64,000 nucleotides of DNA from an uncultured Bacilli bacterium (GCA_944350495.1 CALVOZ010000004.1:1-64000), one strand, 5' to 3'. Shown: positions 17,982 to 27,825, numbered from the stretch's first letter. The notes: a model not told the origin generated them from the letters alone. Made by a program: numbers and translations.

Positions 17982-19580
17982 CTATTCTACTTCACGCATT
18001 ATATGATTTTTAAATTCATAATGCTTGTCACACAAATTTTTAAGTTTCTTGCGATGAGTTACAATAATAATTGTCTTATCTTTTAAATATTTATCAATCA
18101 TATTGTAAATACGTTCTTCTGAATCTATATCTAAATTTGAAGTTGGCTCATCAAAGAAATATACTTCCGCATCAATTAAAATGCCTCTAATAATATTTAA
18201 TCTTTGCTTTTGACCAACTGATAATTTTATTCCTTTTTCACCAACTAACTCATCAATTCCGTTGGGGAGTGTACTATACCAATCATATAAACCGGCATCC
18301 TTGATTAATCTTTCAATTTTCTTTATATTAACATCTTTTCCTAAACATAAATTATCCCTAATTGATAGATCAAATAACTCTACTTCTTGAGATATAAAAA
18401 TAGGTGCAATTTTATTATTATTTTCTAACTCGTCATTTATTAATAATTGACCTTTATTTAATTTATAATAACCAGCTAAAATATTTAAGATGGTACTCTT
18501 TCCTTGTCCTGATTCTCCCATAATACTTATTTTATCGCCTTTTTTAATTTTAAACTTAGGAATATAAATTATGTTTTTACTATTATTATAAGAAAATTCT
18601 CCTTCTTTTATCTCCACTTTAGTAAAAGGTATAATGGTTGGATAACTTAAATTACCAATAGCTTCTTTAAGTAAAGATTTATCATTTTTAAATCTTAAAT
18701 TTAATTCAATTACTCTAGTAATACTACTTAATGATGATGTTATTTTACTACTAGCGGTTATATAAAATAACAAGAATGGTAACGCATCTACTCCATTTTT
18801 TAAATCAGAAATAATTGTTAATAAAATAATTATGTATACTGAATCAATTAGTAAATCAAATATTGCATGTATATTGGCTTGTTTAAATTCTCCTATTTGT
18901 AAATCTTCGGAGAATTCTTCTGATTTTTTCTCTAATGCTTTTTTGGCAAAACCCTCAATATGTAATCTTTTGACCGTTAGGATATTAGAAGCAAAGTCTA
19001 CAAATGTTCCATTATACTGTGAAAGTTTACGATGTATTTCTTTTTTAATAGTTTCCCTATCTTTAGTCATTATATATCGTAAAACAACTGCTATATTAAA
19101 AATAATAAGTGAAACAATACCTAATAATAATGATTGTTTAGCAGTCATATATACGAAAGCCACAATACCAATTAAAAGCGGTAAATAACAATCTAATATA
19201 CCATCAATGATTTGATAAAAACTAAATGCTGTATGATCGATTAACTTATAAATAAAACCTGTATGCATTTCATTTAATTTATTAAAATCAATATTATCTA
19301 ATTTTTCAAAATAATATAATTCAATATCATATTTTAAATCGATTATAAATAGTTCATGCATCCTCGTACTAAAATAATTAGCAATTAAACTAATGGTAAA
19401 TAAAATAATTAAAGTTAAGATTAAGTGCTCTAATTTAGTGGATGTTAAAGGTGTTGTAATAAAATAAGAATATGCAAATGATACACCATAGGAAGCTAAA
19501 TAAGAAATCAGTTTTAAGAAAAATAAAATTGTTAATTTTTTCTTTTTGACAATTTTAAAAAGTTCTAGCACATTACTCAC
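17982..19580 (-). CDS. ABC exporter subunit, membrane and ATPase domains fused (second)
   Basis: A 532-residue half-transporter: about six membrane helices in residues 1-300 and a nucleotide-binding domain after 330. The domain has Walker A GESGQGKST, Walker B VYFFDEPTSNLD and switch IIVTHR. The signature is KLSVGQKQR, a departure from the consensus LSGGQ. The GTG start overlaps the stop of the upstream exporter gene by 8 bp and follows AAGGA. The paralogue upstream shares about the same layout, so the pair probably forms a heterodimer. The cargo (lipid, peptide or drug) cannot be told. Confidence 0.88.
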   Translation of the reverse strand: MSNVLELFKIVKKKKLTILFFLKLISYLASYGVSFAYSYFITTPLTSTKLEHLILTLIILFTISLIANYFSTRMHELFIIDLKYDIELYYFEKLDNIDFNKLNEMHTGFIYKLIDHTAFSFYQIIDGILDCYLPLLIGIVAFVYMTAKQSLLLGIVSLIIFNIAVVLRYIMTKDRETIKKEIHRKLSQYNGTFVDFASNILTVKRLHIEGFAKKALEKKSEEFSEDLQIGEFKQANIHAIFDLLIDSVYIIILLTIISDLKNGVDALPFLLFYITASSKITSSLSSITRVIELNLRFKNDKSLLKEAIGNLSYPTIIPFTKVEIKEGEFSYNNSKNIIYIPKFKIKKGDKISIMGESGQGKSTILNILAGYYKLNKGQLLINDELENNNKIAPIFISQEVELFDLSIRDNLCLGKDVNIKKIERLIKDAGLYDWYSTLPNGIDELVGEKGIKLSVGQKQRLNIIRGILIDAEVYFFDEPTSNLDIDSEERIYNMIDKYLKDKTIIIVTHRKKLKNLCDKHYEFKNHIMREVE

Positions 19581-21168
19581 CTACTTCCTTAAGCTCATGA
19601 TTAATAAACTCATAATGTCTATTACACAGTCTTATTAATTTATCTCGGTGTGTAACAATAATAATTGTCTTATTCTTTAAATATTTATTTATTAAATCAA
19701 TAATTAATTGTTCACTATGCTCGTCTAAGTTTGATGTTGGTTCATCAAAGATATATAATTCTTTATTATTTAAAATTCCTCTAATAATATTTAATCTTTG
19801 CTTTTGACCAACCGATACTTTAATACCTTTTTCACCAATATTTTGATCTAATCCTTCACTTAAGTGATTATACCAATCTTCTAAACCCGCTTCTTTAAAT
19901 AATTCGATTATTTTATCATCAGTAATGTCGTTTCCTAAACATAGATTATCTCTAATTGATAAATTAAATACTTCAATTTCTTGTGAGACGTAAACAGAAT
20001 CTAAAACCACATCTTTAATTTCTTTATTATCAACTAAATAGTGTCCATCATTCAACTCATAAACACCAGTTAGAATATTTAATAAGGTTGACTTTCCTTG
20101 CCCAGATTCGCCAATAATACTAACTTTATCACCACTGGCTAATCTAAATTCTGGTATTTTAATCTCCGTATCGTTGTTTGGATAAGAAAATTTACCAAAC
20201 ATAATTTTTAAAGTATCAAAATTAGTAATTACCTCTTTTGTCTCTAATACTCCTAAAACATCATTTAATTTTCCTTTACTAGTATGATAATTTAATACTC
20301 TTTCAATCGATTTAGAAGCATCTTTTAAAGCAATTACAACTTTGGTCATAATGGACATATAAAACAAAATATAACCCATAACATCAATGCCATTTTTTAA
20401 ATCTTTTAAAGCAAAAAGAAATAAGACAATATATAATACATTAGTTAAAATATCAAAGATGGTTTGAATAAATGCTCGATACTTTGTTTCTATTTTTTTA
20501 TCTAAAATACAATCGTCTTTGGCAACTTTAATTTTATCGTAAGCAAATTTTTCAATATTTAATTTTATGACTGTTTTAATATTTGATATAAAATCAATTA
20601 ATTTACCTTTATATCTAGACTGGGAGGTGTAGTACCGTTTTGTTAAAACTTGCTTTTTCTTATTCATAAAATAACGAAGTACCACAATAAATATAAATGA
20701 TATTAATGATATAAGTCCTAAAGTTACTGAATTATTAAATGTTATAAATAAGAAAGAGCCAATCCCAATTATAAGAGGAGTTAATACTTCGGCAATATCA
20801 CTTACAACTAAAGTTGTGTTTAATCCATGTTCTTGAATCAAATCGCAGATAAAACCCGTATTATAATTTCCTATTTTACTATTTTTCATTTTAGTTAATT
20901 TATCAAAATATATTTTTTGAGCATCTAGTTCAAGACCAAAATATATTATCTCAGCGTTATAAAAATATACGTATTGTGAAATTATAATTATTAAAAATAA
21001 TATTCCTAGAACAATTAATAACCATTCAACTTTTTCAACTGTTAAGGGTGCGGTTACAAAAAAAGCAAACGCAAAAGAAATTCCATATTCTGCCAAATAT
21101 CGAATGGTATTAGAAATAAATGTTAAAAATAATTTTTTCTTATTACTACGTTTTAAAACTTCTAACAT
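19573..21168 (-). CDS. ABC exporter subunit, membrane and ATPase domains fused (first)
   Basis: A paralogue of the next gene: about six N-terminal helices, then an ATPase domain with GESGQGKSTLLN, the variant signature KVSVGQKQR, Walker B LYIFDEPTSNLD and IIVTHR. Both copies share the same SVGQ change, so it predates the duplication or is specific to this subfamily. The start at 21168 (MLEVLKRSNKK) is preferred because AGGAG lies 8 nt before it; the frame runs upstream to 21195. It is the first gene of the four-gene operon. Confidence 0.88.
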   Translation of the reverse strand: MLEVLKRSNKKKLFLTFISNTIRYLAEYGISFAFAFFVTAPLTVEKVEWLLIVLGILFLIIIISQYVYFYNAEIIYFGLELDAQKIYFDKLTKMKNSKIGNYNTGFICDLIQEHGLNTTLVVSDIAEVLTPLIIGIGSFLFITFNNSVTLGLISLISFIFIVVLRYFMNKKKQVLTKRYYTSQSRYKGKLIDFISNIKTVIKLNIEKFAYDKIKVAKDDCILDKKIETKYRAFIQTIFDILTNVLYIVLFLFALKDLKNGIDVMGYILFYMSIMTKVVIALKDASKSIERVLNYHTSKGKLNDVLGVLETKEVITNFDTLKIMFGKFSYPNNDTEIKIPEFRLASGDKVSIIGESGQGKSTLLNILTGVYELNDGHYLVDNKEIKDVVLDSVYVSQEIEVFNLSIRDNLCLGNDITDDKIIELFKEAGLEDWYNHLSEGLDQNIGEKGIKVSVGQKQRLNIIRGILNNKELYIFDEPTSNLDEHSEQLIIDLINKYLKNKTIIIVTHRDKLIRLCNRHYEFINHELKEVGE

Positions 21169-21208
21169 ACCCTCGCTCCTAGTGATATTATACAATAAAA
21201 ATATTAAT

Positions 21209-21234
21209 AAAAAAAGGAAAGATTAGTCTTTCCT
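21209..21234 (-). terminator. Terminator after dgkA
   Basis: Hairpin GGAAAGA / TCTTTCC with a 4-nt loop and seven T on the minus strand, just past the stop at 21246. Confidence 0.85.
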
Positions 21235-21245
21235 TCAATTTAAAA

Positions 21246-21668
21246 TTAAGCAAATAGCGCTATAGCCTTAGGTATAAAAATCGTTAAACCAACTACTGCC
21301 GCTGATATAGCAATTATAAGTACAGCTCCAGCTGATAAATCTTTAGCTAATTTCGCTTGTTCATTTATATTTGGCATAACTAAATCAACTACTGTTTCAA
21401 TAGCTGTATTAAATATCTCAGCAGCAATTACTACACCAAATAGTACTATACATGTTTGCCATTCTGTTGCTGATATTTCAAAGACAATACCACATAAGAT
21501 AACTAACATCATCATGCAGAGATGAACTTGCATATTAAGTTCTGATTTAAAAGCTTTAAGTATACCATTACCAGCATACTTAAAACTATTTCTTAATTTC
21601 TTTGCTTTACTCTTAACAAACTTTGGAGTTTCTTCTACCACTACTTTCTTCTTTCTAAAAAAAATCAT
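21246..21668 (-). CDS. dgkA: Diacylglycerol kinase / undecaprenol kinase
   Basis: A small membrane kinase of 140 residues. A basic N-terminus is followed by RNSFKYAGNGILKAFKSELN, the amphipathic entry helix with the family's conserved Asn and Glu, and helix two carries AAEIFNTAIETVVDL, the catalytic signature. In Gram-positive bacteria this family usually phosphorylates undecaprenol, feeding the lipid carrier pool. It is 1 bp from the PAP2 phosphatase gene, which acts on related lipid phosphates. The pair makes a lipid-carrier kinase/phosphatase module. Confidence 0.88.
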   Translation of the reverse strand: MIFFRKKKVVVEETPKFVKSKAKKLRNSFKYAGNGILKAFKSELNMQVHLCMMMLVILCGIVFEISATEWQTCIVLFGVVIAAEIFNTAIETVVDLVMPNINEQAKLAKDLSAGAVLIIAISAAVVGLTIFIPKAIALFA

Positions 21669-21669
21669 A

Positions 21670-22287
21670 TTAATTCTCCTTTTTCTTTAATATTCTAATA
21701 TATATAATTAAATAAATTAAAGATAAACAAATACCAGCTATTATATCTGATGGATAATGTACACCTAGATAAATACGGCTTAAACATATAAGTATAATTA
21801 ATAAAATTAAACCAACTGTTCCTAAATATTTTATTCTTTTACTTAACTTTAATTGCCAAAGCATATATATAAAATAACCGTAAAAAGCAACTGCTGCCAT
21901 CGCATGACCTGAAGGAAAACTAAATCCATTTTCTGTAACTAAATGTAATACTTCCGGTCTTGGGCGAGCAATTAGATGTTTGATAATTTGATTAAGTATC
22001 GTTACAAATAATATATTAAAGCCAAAATTAAATTTAGCTTTTTTACCATTTAATAATACTAATACTAAAATACTAATTCCTAATATAAATATAGGACTCG
22101 CTAATAACGTTATAACTTTAAAGATATTGGTTAAATATTCAAAACGATAATTTAAGACTATTTCATCATACATAAAATAATCTATATTTATTTTTCTATC
22201 TAATAAAATATTACTTAATATATAAATAAATATAATACCTAAAATAAAAGTAATTATATACAGCCAATTTGCTTTTATTTTTTTCAT
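21670..22287 (-). CDS. PAP2 family membrane phosphatase
   Basis: A membrane phosphatase of about 205 residues with six hydrophobic helices. The three PAP2 motifs are complete: KHLIARPRP, the FPSGHAM block with catalytic His, and SRIYLGVHYPSDI. Such enzymes dephosphorylate undecaprenyl or other lipid pyrophosphates. The start at 22287 follows GGTGAA; an upstream ATG at 22332 adds a non-family N-terminus. Coupled with dgkA. Confidence 0.88.
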   Translation of the reverse strand: MKKIKANWLYIITFILGIIFIYILSNILLDRKINIDYFMYDEIVLNYRFEYLTNIFKVITLLASPIFILGISILVLVLLNGKKAKFNFGFNILFVTILNQIIKHLIARPRPEVLHLVTENGFSFPSGHAMAAVAFYGYFIYMLWQLKLSKRIKYLGTVGLILLIILICLSRIYLGVHYPSDIIAGICLSLIYLIIYIRILKKKEN

Positions 22288-22352
22288 AACTTCACCTATA
22301 TTAATTTTACCATAATAATTACAAATTTGCATTTATTTACTTATTAAAATTT

Positions 22353-23057
22353 TCAACTTAATAATATATCTAACATCATCATAATTATAAAACCAAATAT
22401 AAATGAAATTAAACCAGTATTAGAGCGTGAATCCTTACTTTCAGGAATTAATTCATCAACTACAACAAAAATCATTGTACTGGCCGCTAAACATAAAAAT
22501 AAAGGCATATACAATTTTAAATAATTAGAAAGTAAAAACATTATAAGTGCTCCGACAGGTTCTACTAAACCGGATAATACCGCTAATAAAAATGATTTAT
22601 GTTTACTATGAAATTTCAATAAAGGTAAAGCAGTTGCTATTCCTTCGGGAATATTTTGAATAGCAATTCCTAACGCTAATACCAAAGCGCTTAGAGGAGA
22701 ATCCATCGCACAAGATAAACCTATCGCCATACCTTCAGGAATATTATGTAATGTGACTGCTAAATAGAAAAGATATTTATTGTCTTTTCTTATTTTAATA
22801 TTTAAAATTTTTAGAAAAAAAATTAAAATACCACCTAATATAATTCCTAATATTGAAAACCAATTATTATTGTAATCTAAGGCAGGCAAAATTAAAGAAA
22901 AAATAGAAGCTGAAATCATAATTCCACTTGCTAATCCCAAACATATTTTTTCAAACTTAAAATTTATATTTTTAAAAAGATAAATAAAAGAGGCCCCAAT
23001 TGCGGTTGCTGCAAATGTAATTGTAGTGCATAATAAAACAAGACTAAAACTATTCAT
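22353..23057 (-). CDS. ZIP family metal transporter
   Basis: A 234-residue transporter with eight predicted helices, typical of ZupT-like ZIP proteins that import zinc and other divalent metals. The binuclear metal site is visible as HNIPEGMAIGL in helix four and QNIPEGIATAL in helix five. In helix five Gln replaces the more usual His, which may change metal preference. It is monocistronic as far as can be seen. Confidence 0.87.
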   Translation of the reverse strand: MNSFSLVLLCTTITFAATAIGASFIYLFKNINFKFEKICLGLASGIMISASIFSLILPALDYNNNWFSILGIILGGILIFFLKILNIKIRKDNKYLFYLAVTLHNIPEGMAIGLSCAMDSPLSALVLALGIAIQNIPEGIATALPLLKFHSKHKSFLLAVLSGLVEPVGALIMFLLSNYLKLYMPLFLCLAASTMIFVVVDELIPESKDSRSNTGLISFIFGFIIMMMLDILLS

Positions 23058-23111
23058 CTAATCACCTACTGTTTTATTTTATGAATTAATTTAGTAAAAG
23101 CTACTTTTTTT

Positions 23112-23120
23112 TGATATAAT
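23112..23120 (+). promoter_or_regulatory. Extended -10 promoter for femX copy 1
   Basis: TGATATAAT, a TGn extended -10 element, lies 27 bp before the ATG at 23147, with GGAAGTG as ribosome-binding site. No good -35 box is seen. The same TGnTATAAT form recurs at several plus-strand genes in the window. Confidence 0.6.
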
Positions 23121-23146
23121 AATAATGATAGATTGGAAGTGTTGAT

Positions 23147-24397
23147 ATGGAATTTATTGAAAACGTATCAAAAAAAGAATTTGAAAAACATGCTCAAAAA
23201 AATGGGCATTTTATGCAATCATATTATTGGGGAAATGTCAGTACTGCCAAACATTTTAAAGCTCACTATGTAGGTTTAAAAGATGATAATGAATACGTTG
23301 CGACTGCCTTATTATTAGAAAAACACCTAATAAATAAATATAGTTTTTTTTATTGTCCACGTGGGTTTGTATGCGATTTTAAAGATGAAGAAGTCGTTGC
23401 AACATTCACTGAATATTTAAAGAAATATTGTAAAAGAAATCACGGTATTTTTCTTCGGATTGACCCTGATATAAAACTACAAAATTTAGATTGTGAAGGA
23501 AATATCCTAGATGGATTAGATAATCACAGTATTGTTGATAATTTAATTAAATTAGGATATAAACATAAAGGTTTTAACAAAAATTTTGAAAATAATCAAC
23601 CACGATATACTTTTAGATTAGATATTAGTCATGGAATTGAAGAAGTAAGAAAGAATCTTCATCCAACTACTAGAAAAATAATCAATCGTGGCAATGTTTA
23701 TAATATTGAATTATATCGTGGTGATATAAATGATTTAGATGATTTCTATGATACAATGATTGATACTGCGAAAAGAGAAGATTTAGTTTTATCACCCAAA
23801 GAATACTACCAACAATTTTATACAGTTTTAAATAAACAAAATATGAGTGATATATATATTGCTAAAATAAATATAAAAAATTTAAAAGAAAACTATAAAA
23901 ATAAAATTAGATTAATTGAAGATAATATTGAATTAGCAAATGTTAAAGATGACAAAAAAAATAAAGATAAAGTTAATATTAAATTAAAAGAATTAAATCA
24001 ACAACTAGAAAAGTGCAAGGCTGAATTTAACGAAGTCAATGCAATAAAAGAAGAAGAATTAGTCTTATCATCAATTATTACTGTAAAATATCAAAATCGC
24101 GTTTGGACAATTCATGGCGGAAATAGAGACCAACTTAGATTTTTAAATGCTAATTATTGGTTGTATTATAAAATTATTGAAGATGCAATTAATGAAAATT
24201 ATAAATCATTTGATTTTTTTGGTACTACTGGTGAACCAATTCCTGGAAATGCGGTTTATGGAATTCATTTATTTAAAAAGAGATTTGGTGGTGAGTACAC
24301 TGAATTTATCGGTGAGTTTGACTATATATTAAATCCATTATTATATTTTGGATATTTAAAAATATTTCCAAAAGTCAGAAAATTTTTAGGAAAATAA
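23147..24397 (+). CDS. FemX/MurM-type peptidoglycan peptidyltransferase, copy 1
   Basis: A 416-residue FemAB-family transferase, which adds amino acids from aminoacyl-tRNA to the side chain of lipid II to build the cross-bridge. Two GNAT-like subdomains flank a coiled coil (about residues 245-310, with repeated Lys/Glu heptads), as in FemA. Family marks are YCPRGFVCDF, NLHPTTRKIINRG and the C-terminal FDFFGTTG with GIHLFKKRFGG. A second copy lies at 28.2 kb. The amino acid added cannot be told from sequence. Confidence 0.88.
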   Translation: MEFIENVSKKEFEKHAQKNGHFMQSYYWGNVSTAKHFKAHYVGLKDDNEYVATALLLEKHLINKYSFFYCPRGFVCDFKDEEVVATFTEYLKKYCKRNHGIFLRIDPDIKLQNLDCEGNILDGLDNHSIVDNLIKLGYKHKGFNKNFENNQPRYTFRLDISHGIEEVRKNLHPTTRKIINRGNVYNIELYRGDINDLDDFYDTMIDTAKREDLVLSPKEYYQQFYTVLNKQNMSDIYIAKINIKNLKENYKNKIRLIEDNIELANVKDDKKNKDKVNIKLKELNQQLEKCKAEFNEVNAIKEEELVLSSIITVKYQNRVWTIHGGNRDQLRFLNANYWLYYKIIEDAINENYKSFDFFGTTGEPIPGNAVYGIHLFKKRFGGEYTEFIGEFDYILNPLLYFGYLKIFPKVRKFLGK

Positions 24398-24424
24398 AAA
24401 CTAGCAATTATGCTAGTTTTTTTG
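24396..24424 (+). terminator. Bidirectional terminator between femX and aquaporin genes
   Basis: Stem AAAACTAGCA / TGCTAGTTTT with a 4-nt loop; T-runs flank it on both strands and it serves two convergent genes. Confidence 0.88.
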
Positions 24425-25280
24425 TTTCTTTATTTACCTTTTTTGTAGGTTTAGCTTTTTTAGTTCCAGTTTGTTTTTTAACTGTTTTTTTAGCTTCTTT
24501 TTTTTCTTCTTTTTTTGGTTCTACTTTTTCTACTTTTTCAACTTTTTTCTCTACTTTTTCTTCGATCATTATAACTTTATCTTCTTTTGCTACAGGTTTA
24601 AATTCAACTTCTTCTTCTTCTTCATAATCAATAAAGAAAATTGCTAATGCTGCAAAAGCAGCTCCAACTAGTGGTCCAACAATAAATACCCAAATTTGTG
24701 ATAAATATTCGCTTCCAGCGAAAATAGCTGGACCAATTGATCTTGCAGGATTAACTGAAGTACCAGTTAAAGTAATTCCTAATAAATGAACTAATACTAA
24801 TGTTAAACCAATCACTACTGGAGCAACATTTTCTTTCTTTTCATCTCTAGTTACCCCTAATACTGCAAGTACAAATACAAAAGTTAAAACGATTTCCACA
24901 ATTAATGCACCTAACATAGTTATTTCTGAACCAACAAGTTCACCAAAACCATTAGCACCTAAACCATCTAAGCCAGTTAATGTTGTAGAATTAAATATTA
25001 AAACTAATAAACCACTACCTGCAATTGCACCTAATACTTGAGCAATTGTATAACCAATCCAATCTTTAGTACTGATTCGCTTATCAATCCACATAGCAAA
25101 AGATACAGCTGGATTAACATGACACCCAGATACTTTACCAATAGTATAAGCAACAGCTATAATTGATAAACCGAATGCCAAAGATGTAGCTACTAGATTT
25201 GCACCTGTTAATGCAGCAACTCCACATCCAAATAAAACCAAAACACAAGTTCCTAAAAACTCGCAAAGATATTTTTTCAT
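24408..25280 (-). CDS. Aquaporin (AqpZ/MIP family) with a long charged C-terminal tail
   Basis: A six-helix MIP channel, residues 1-225, with both NPA boxes: CHVNPAVSFAMW and TSVNPARSIGPAIF. The second ends in RSIGPAIF, as in water-selective AqpZ rather than glycerol facilitators. The last 65 residues are an unusual tail: EEEEEVEFK then Lys/Glu repeats (KVEKVEKVEPKKEEKK) and a Lys/Thr-rich end. Most aquaporins have only a short tail. It faces the cytosol and could bind nucleic acid, membrane or partners; this is inference. No glpK neighbour is present. Confidence 0.87.
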   Translation of the reverse strand: MKKYLCEFLGTCVLVLFGCGVAALTGANLVATSLAFGLSIIAVAYTIGKVSGCHVNPAVSFAMWIDKRISTKDWIGYTIAQVLGAIAGSGLLVLIFNSTTLTGLDGLGANGFGELVGSEITMLGALIVEIVLTFVFVLAVLGVTRDEKKENVAPVVIGLTLVLVHLLGITLTGTSVNPARSIGPAIFAGSEYLSQIWVFIVGPLVGAAFAALAIFFIDYEEEEEVEFKPVAKEDKVIMIEEKVEKKVEKVEKVEPKKEEKKEAKKTVKKQTGTKKAKPTKKVNKETKKLA

Positions 25281-25343
25281 ATCTCTCCATACTCCTTTCT
25301 ACTTCATTTTAGCACATATTAAAAAAGTTGTAAATATTTCCAT

Positions 25344-25369
25344 AAAAAAAAGACTTGTTGTCTTTTTTA
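25344..25369 (-). terminator. Terminator after the pilin-like gene
   Basis: Stem AAAAAGAC / GTCTTTTTT with a 5-nt loop and eight T on the minus strand; it overlaps the stop at 25367. Confidence 0.8.
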
Positions 25370-25711
25370 GCACGAACCTACATATTCATATAAATATTGA
25401 TTTTTAGAATCATCCCAAGTGATTTTAACACCACCGCTCATTGTGCCACCATTTGGATCTTTAATGTCTCCAGCTTCTAAAAATCCTGAACTTTGTAATG
25501 CTGATATCGTAATACATTCATTTTCACCAACAACAGTACTAGCTACATAATTTTTAGCTGCACTGATAATTCTATTTTTTTGTTCCTCACTTAATTTTGA
25601 TTTTTGATTATTTATAGTTTTAGTAACCATTGGATAACAAATAGCAGCGACTAAACTTAAAATAACTAAAACTGCTAACAACTCAACCAAGGTAAATCCT
25701 TTTTTATTCAT
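25367..25711 (-). CDS. Type IV pilin-like prepilin, orphan
   Basis: A 114-residue protein with a class III signal: MNKKGFTLVELLAVLVIL, where prepilin peptidase would cut after Gly5. The single hydrophobic helix (6-28) is followed by a small globular domain with two Cys (CITIS and the C-terminal VGSC). It resembles ComGC-like or general secretion pseudopilins. The ATG at 25711 follows AAAGGAGG; an upstream ATG at 25741 adds an improbable leader. No assembly ATPase, prepilin peptidase or other pilin lies in the window, so its machinery must be elsewhere. Confidence 0.85.
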   Translation of the reverse strand: MNKKGFTLVELLAVLVILSLVAAICYPMVTKTINNQKSKLSEEQKNRIISAAKNYVASTVVGENECITISALQSSGFLEAGDIKDPNGGTMSGGVKITWDDSKNQYLYEYVGSC

Positions 25712-25747
25712 ATTATCTATCCTCCTTTTACAATGTATCATATTAAG

Positions 25748-25789
25748 AAAAAAAAAACAACTGATTTAAAAATTAAATTAGTTGCTTTT
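25748..25789 (-). terminator. Terminator after topA
   Basis: Long hairpin on the minus strand: CAACTAATTTAA / TTTAAATCAGTTG with one mismatch, followed by ten T. Confidence 0.85.
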
Positions 25790-25797
25790 GTAAAGTA

Positions 25798-27825
25798 TTA
25801 TTCATTATAATCGCATGAACTACATTTAATTGTACCTTTTTTCTCAGTTAACATTTCGCCACATTCAGGACATTTTTTACCAGTTGGCTTATCCCAATAG
25901 GCTGTTTTACATTTTGGGTAATTACTGCAACCATAGAATATTTTCCCTCTTTTACTTTTCTTTTCTACAATTTTAGATCCACAATTTGGACAGTCACACA
26001 CTTCTAAAAATTCACGTGGCTCAGATTTTATATACTTACAAGTAGGATAATTACTACAAGCAGTAAATTCACCATATTTACCTTTTCTAATTACTAAAGG
26101 GTTTCCACATTCAGGACAATCCTCTCCTGTTTTTTCGGCCTCTTTTTTAGGCATCTCATGAAAAGCATTTTTTACAGCTAGGTCGAATTCATCGTAAAAA
26201 TTTCTTAATGTATCAACCCAGTTAATTTCTCCTTCAGCAATTTTATCTAAATCAGTTTCCATATTAGCTGTATATTTTACATTTATTAAATGACTAAAAC
26301 ATTGTTGTAACTTATCTGTTATTTCAATACCAGTTTCAGTTGGAACAAACTTTTTATCCACTAGAGTAATATAATCTCTTTTTTTCAAAATATCAACAGT
26401 TGTTGCATACGTACTAGGACGCCCAATACCTAATTCTTCCATCTCTTTAATTAATTTTGCCTCTGTATAACGAGCTGGTGGGTTAGTGAAATGTTGTTCT
26501 TTTTCAATTGATGTTGCGACTACTACATTTGATTTATATGTGTCAAATGGTGGTAACTCAACATCTTTAATATCTTCATAATCTTTATATACTTTTAAAT
26601 ATCCATCAAACACAATTGTTTGACCTGTTGTTTTAAATTGATAATTATTATTGTCAAAAATAACAGTAGTATTTTCGGTTTTAGCATTTTTCATTAAAGA
26701 TGATAAAGCACGGTAATAAATCATACGATATAATTTAAATTCATCATTAGTTAAATATACCTTAACACTTTCTGGAGTTCTATTGATGCTTGTTGGACGA
26801 ATTGCTTCGTGAGCATCTTGAACATTATCTTTTTTCTTAGCTACTTTTACACTACCAACATATTCTTTACCATATTTAGCTTCAATAAATTTATATGTAC
26901 TGTTAATAAAATCATTAGATAAACGAATAGAATCAGTACGCATATAACTGATAAGTCCGACAGTTTCATCATCAAGTTCAATTCCTTCATATAACTTTTG
27001 AGCTATCTGCATAGTTTTTCTAGCATTAAATCCTAACTTAGTTGATGCCTCTTGTTGTAAACTACTTGTTATAAATGGCGGCTTTGATTGTTTATTTTTT
27101 AATTTTTTATCAACATTTTCAATCTTGAATGTATTAGATAATTTAGCTAAAATTTCATTAGCCTCAATCTCATTTTTGATCTCTAAATCTTTGTGATTAT
27201 ATTGGAACATTTCAGCTTCAAAACTTGGAAATAATCCTTTAATAGTCCAATACTCTTCACTTTTAAATTCTTCAATTTCTCTCTCTCGATCAACAATTAA
27301 TTTTAATGCTACAGATTGTACACGACCAGCACTACTGCCATCAGTTTTAGATTGAATTAATTTACTTAATCTAAATCCAATAATACGATCTAGGATTCTT
27401 CTAGTTTCTTGACTATTAACTAAATTTTTATCTATTTTACGGGCATGACTAAATGCATTAACAACAGCATCTTTAGTAATTTCATTAAAAACTACTCTCT
27501 CATAATTATCATCTTTAAGCCCTAAAACATCATATAAATGCCATGATATTGCTTCACCCTCACGGTCTGGGTCGGTTGCAAGATATACCTTGTCAGCCTT
27601 TTTAACTTCTTTTTTTAATTCATTAATTGTAGAAGTCTTTCCCTTCATTGTTACATAATCAGGCTTAAAGTCATTTTCTACGTCAACCCCAAATCCATAT
27701 TTACCCTTTGTTGATAAATCTCTAATATGGCCTTTTGACGATAAAACTTTATATCCAGATCCTAAATATTTTTCGATTGGTTTAGTCTTACTTGGAGACT
27801 CGACAATAACTAAATTTTTTGGCAT
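25798..27825 (-). CDS. topA: DNA topoisomerase I
   Basis: A 675-residue type IA topoisomerase that relaxes negative supercoils. The Toprim domain shows VIVESPSKTKPIEKYLG at the start and TDPDREGEAISWHL near residue 110. The active-site Tyr is in ISYMRTDSIRLS. Three C-terminal zinc ribbons can be seen, starting CPECGNPL, CPNCGSKI and CPECGEML, each with its second Cys pair. Length and order are those of Bacilli TopA. Gene stands alone on the minus strand. Confidence 0.96.
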   Translation of the reverse strand: MPKNLVIVESPSKTKPIEKYLGSGYKVLSSKGHIRDLSTKGKYGFGVDVENDFKPDYVTMKGKTSTINELKKEVKKADKVYLATDPDREGEAISWHLYDVLGLKDDNYERVVFNEITKDAVVNAFSHARKIDKNLVNSQETRRILDRIIGFRLSKLIQSKTDGSSAGRVQSVALKLIVDREREIEEFKSEEYWTIKGLFPSFEAEMFQYNHKDLEIKNEIEANEILAKLSNTFKIENVDKKLKNKQSKPPFITSSLQQEASTKLGFNARKTMQIAQKLYEGIELDDETVGLISYMRTDSIRLSNDFINSTYKFIEAKYGKEYVGSVKVAKKKDNVQDAHEAIRPTSINRTPESVKVYLTNDEFKLYRMIYYRALSSLMKNAKTENTTVIFDNNNYQFKTTGQTIVFDGYLKVYKDYEDIKDVELPPFDTYKSNVVVATSIEKEQHFTNPPARYTEAKLIKEMEELGIGRPSTYATTVDILKKRDYITLVDKKFVPTETGIEITDKLQQCFSHLINVKYTANMETDLDKIAEGEINWVDTLRNFYDEFDLAVKNAFHEMPKKEAEKTGEDCPECGNPLVIRKGKYGEFTACSNYPTCKYIKSEPREFLEVCDCPNCGSKIVEKKSKRGKIFYGCSNYPKCKTAYWDKPTGKKCPECGEMLTEKKGTIKCSSCDYNE

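Noticed and set aside
17982-21168. SVGQ signature in both ABC exporters as a sign of inactive ATPases.
   Set aside because: Walker A, Walker B and the switch His are intact in both copies, so the change is more likely a family variant.
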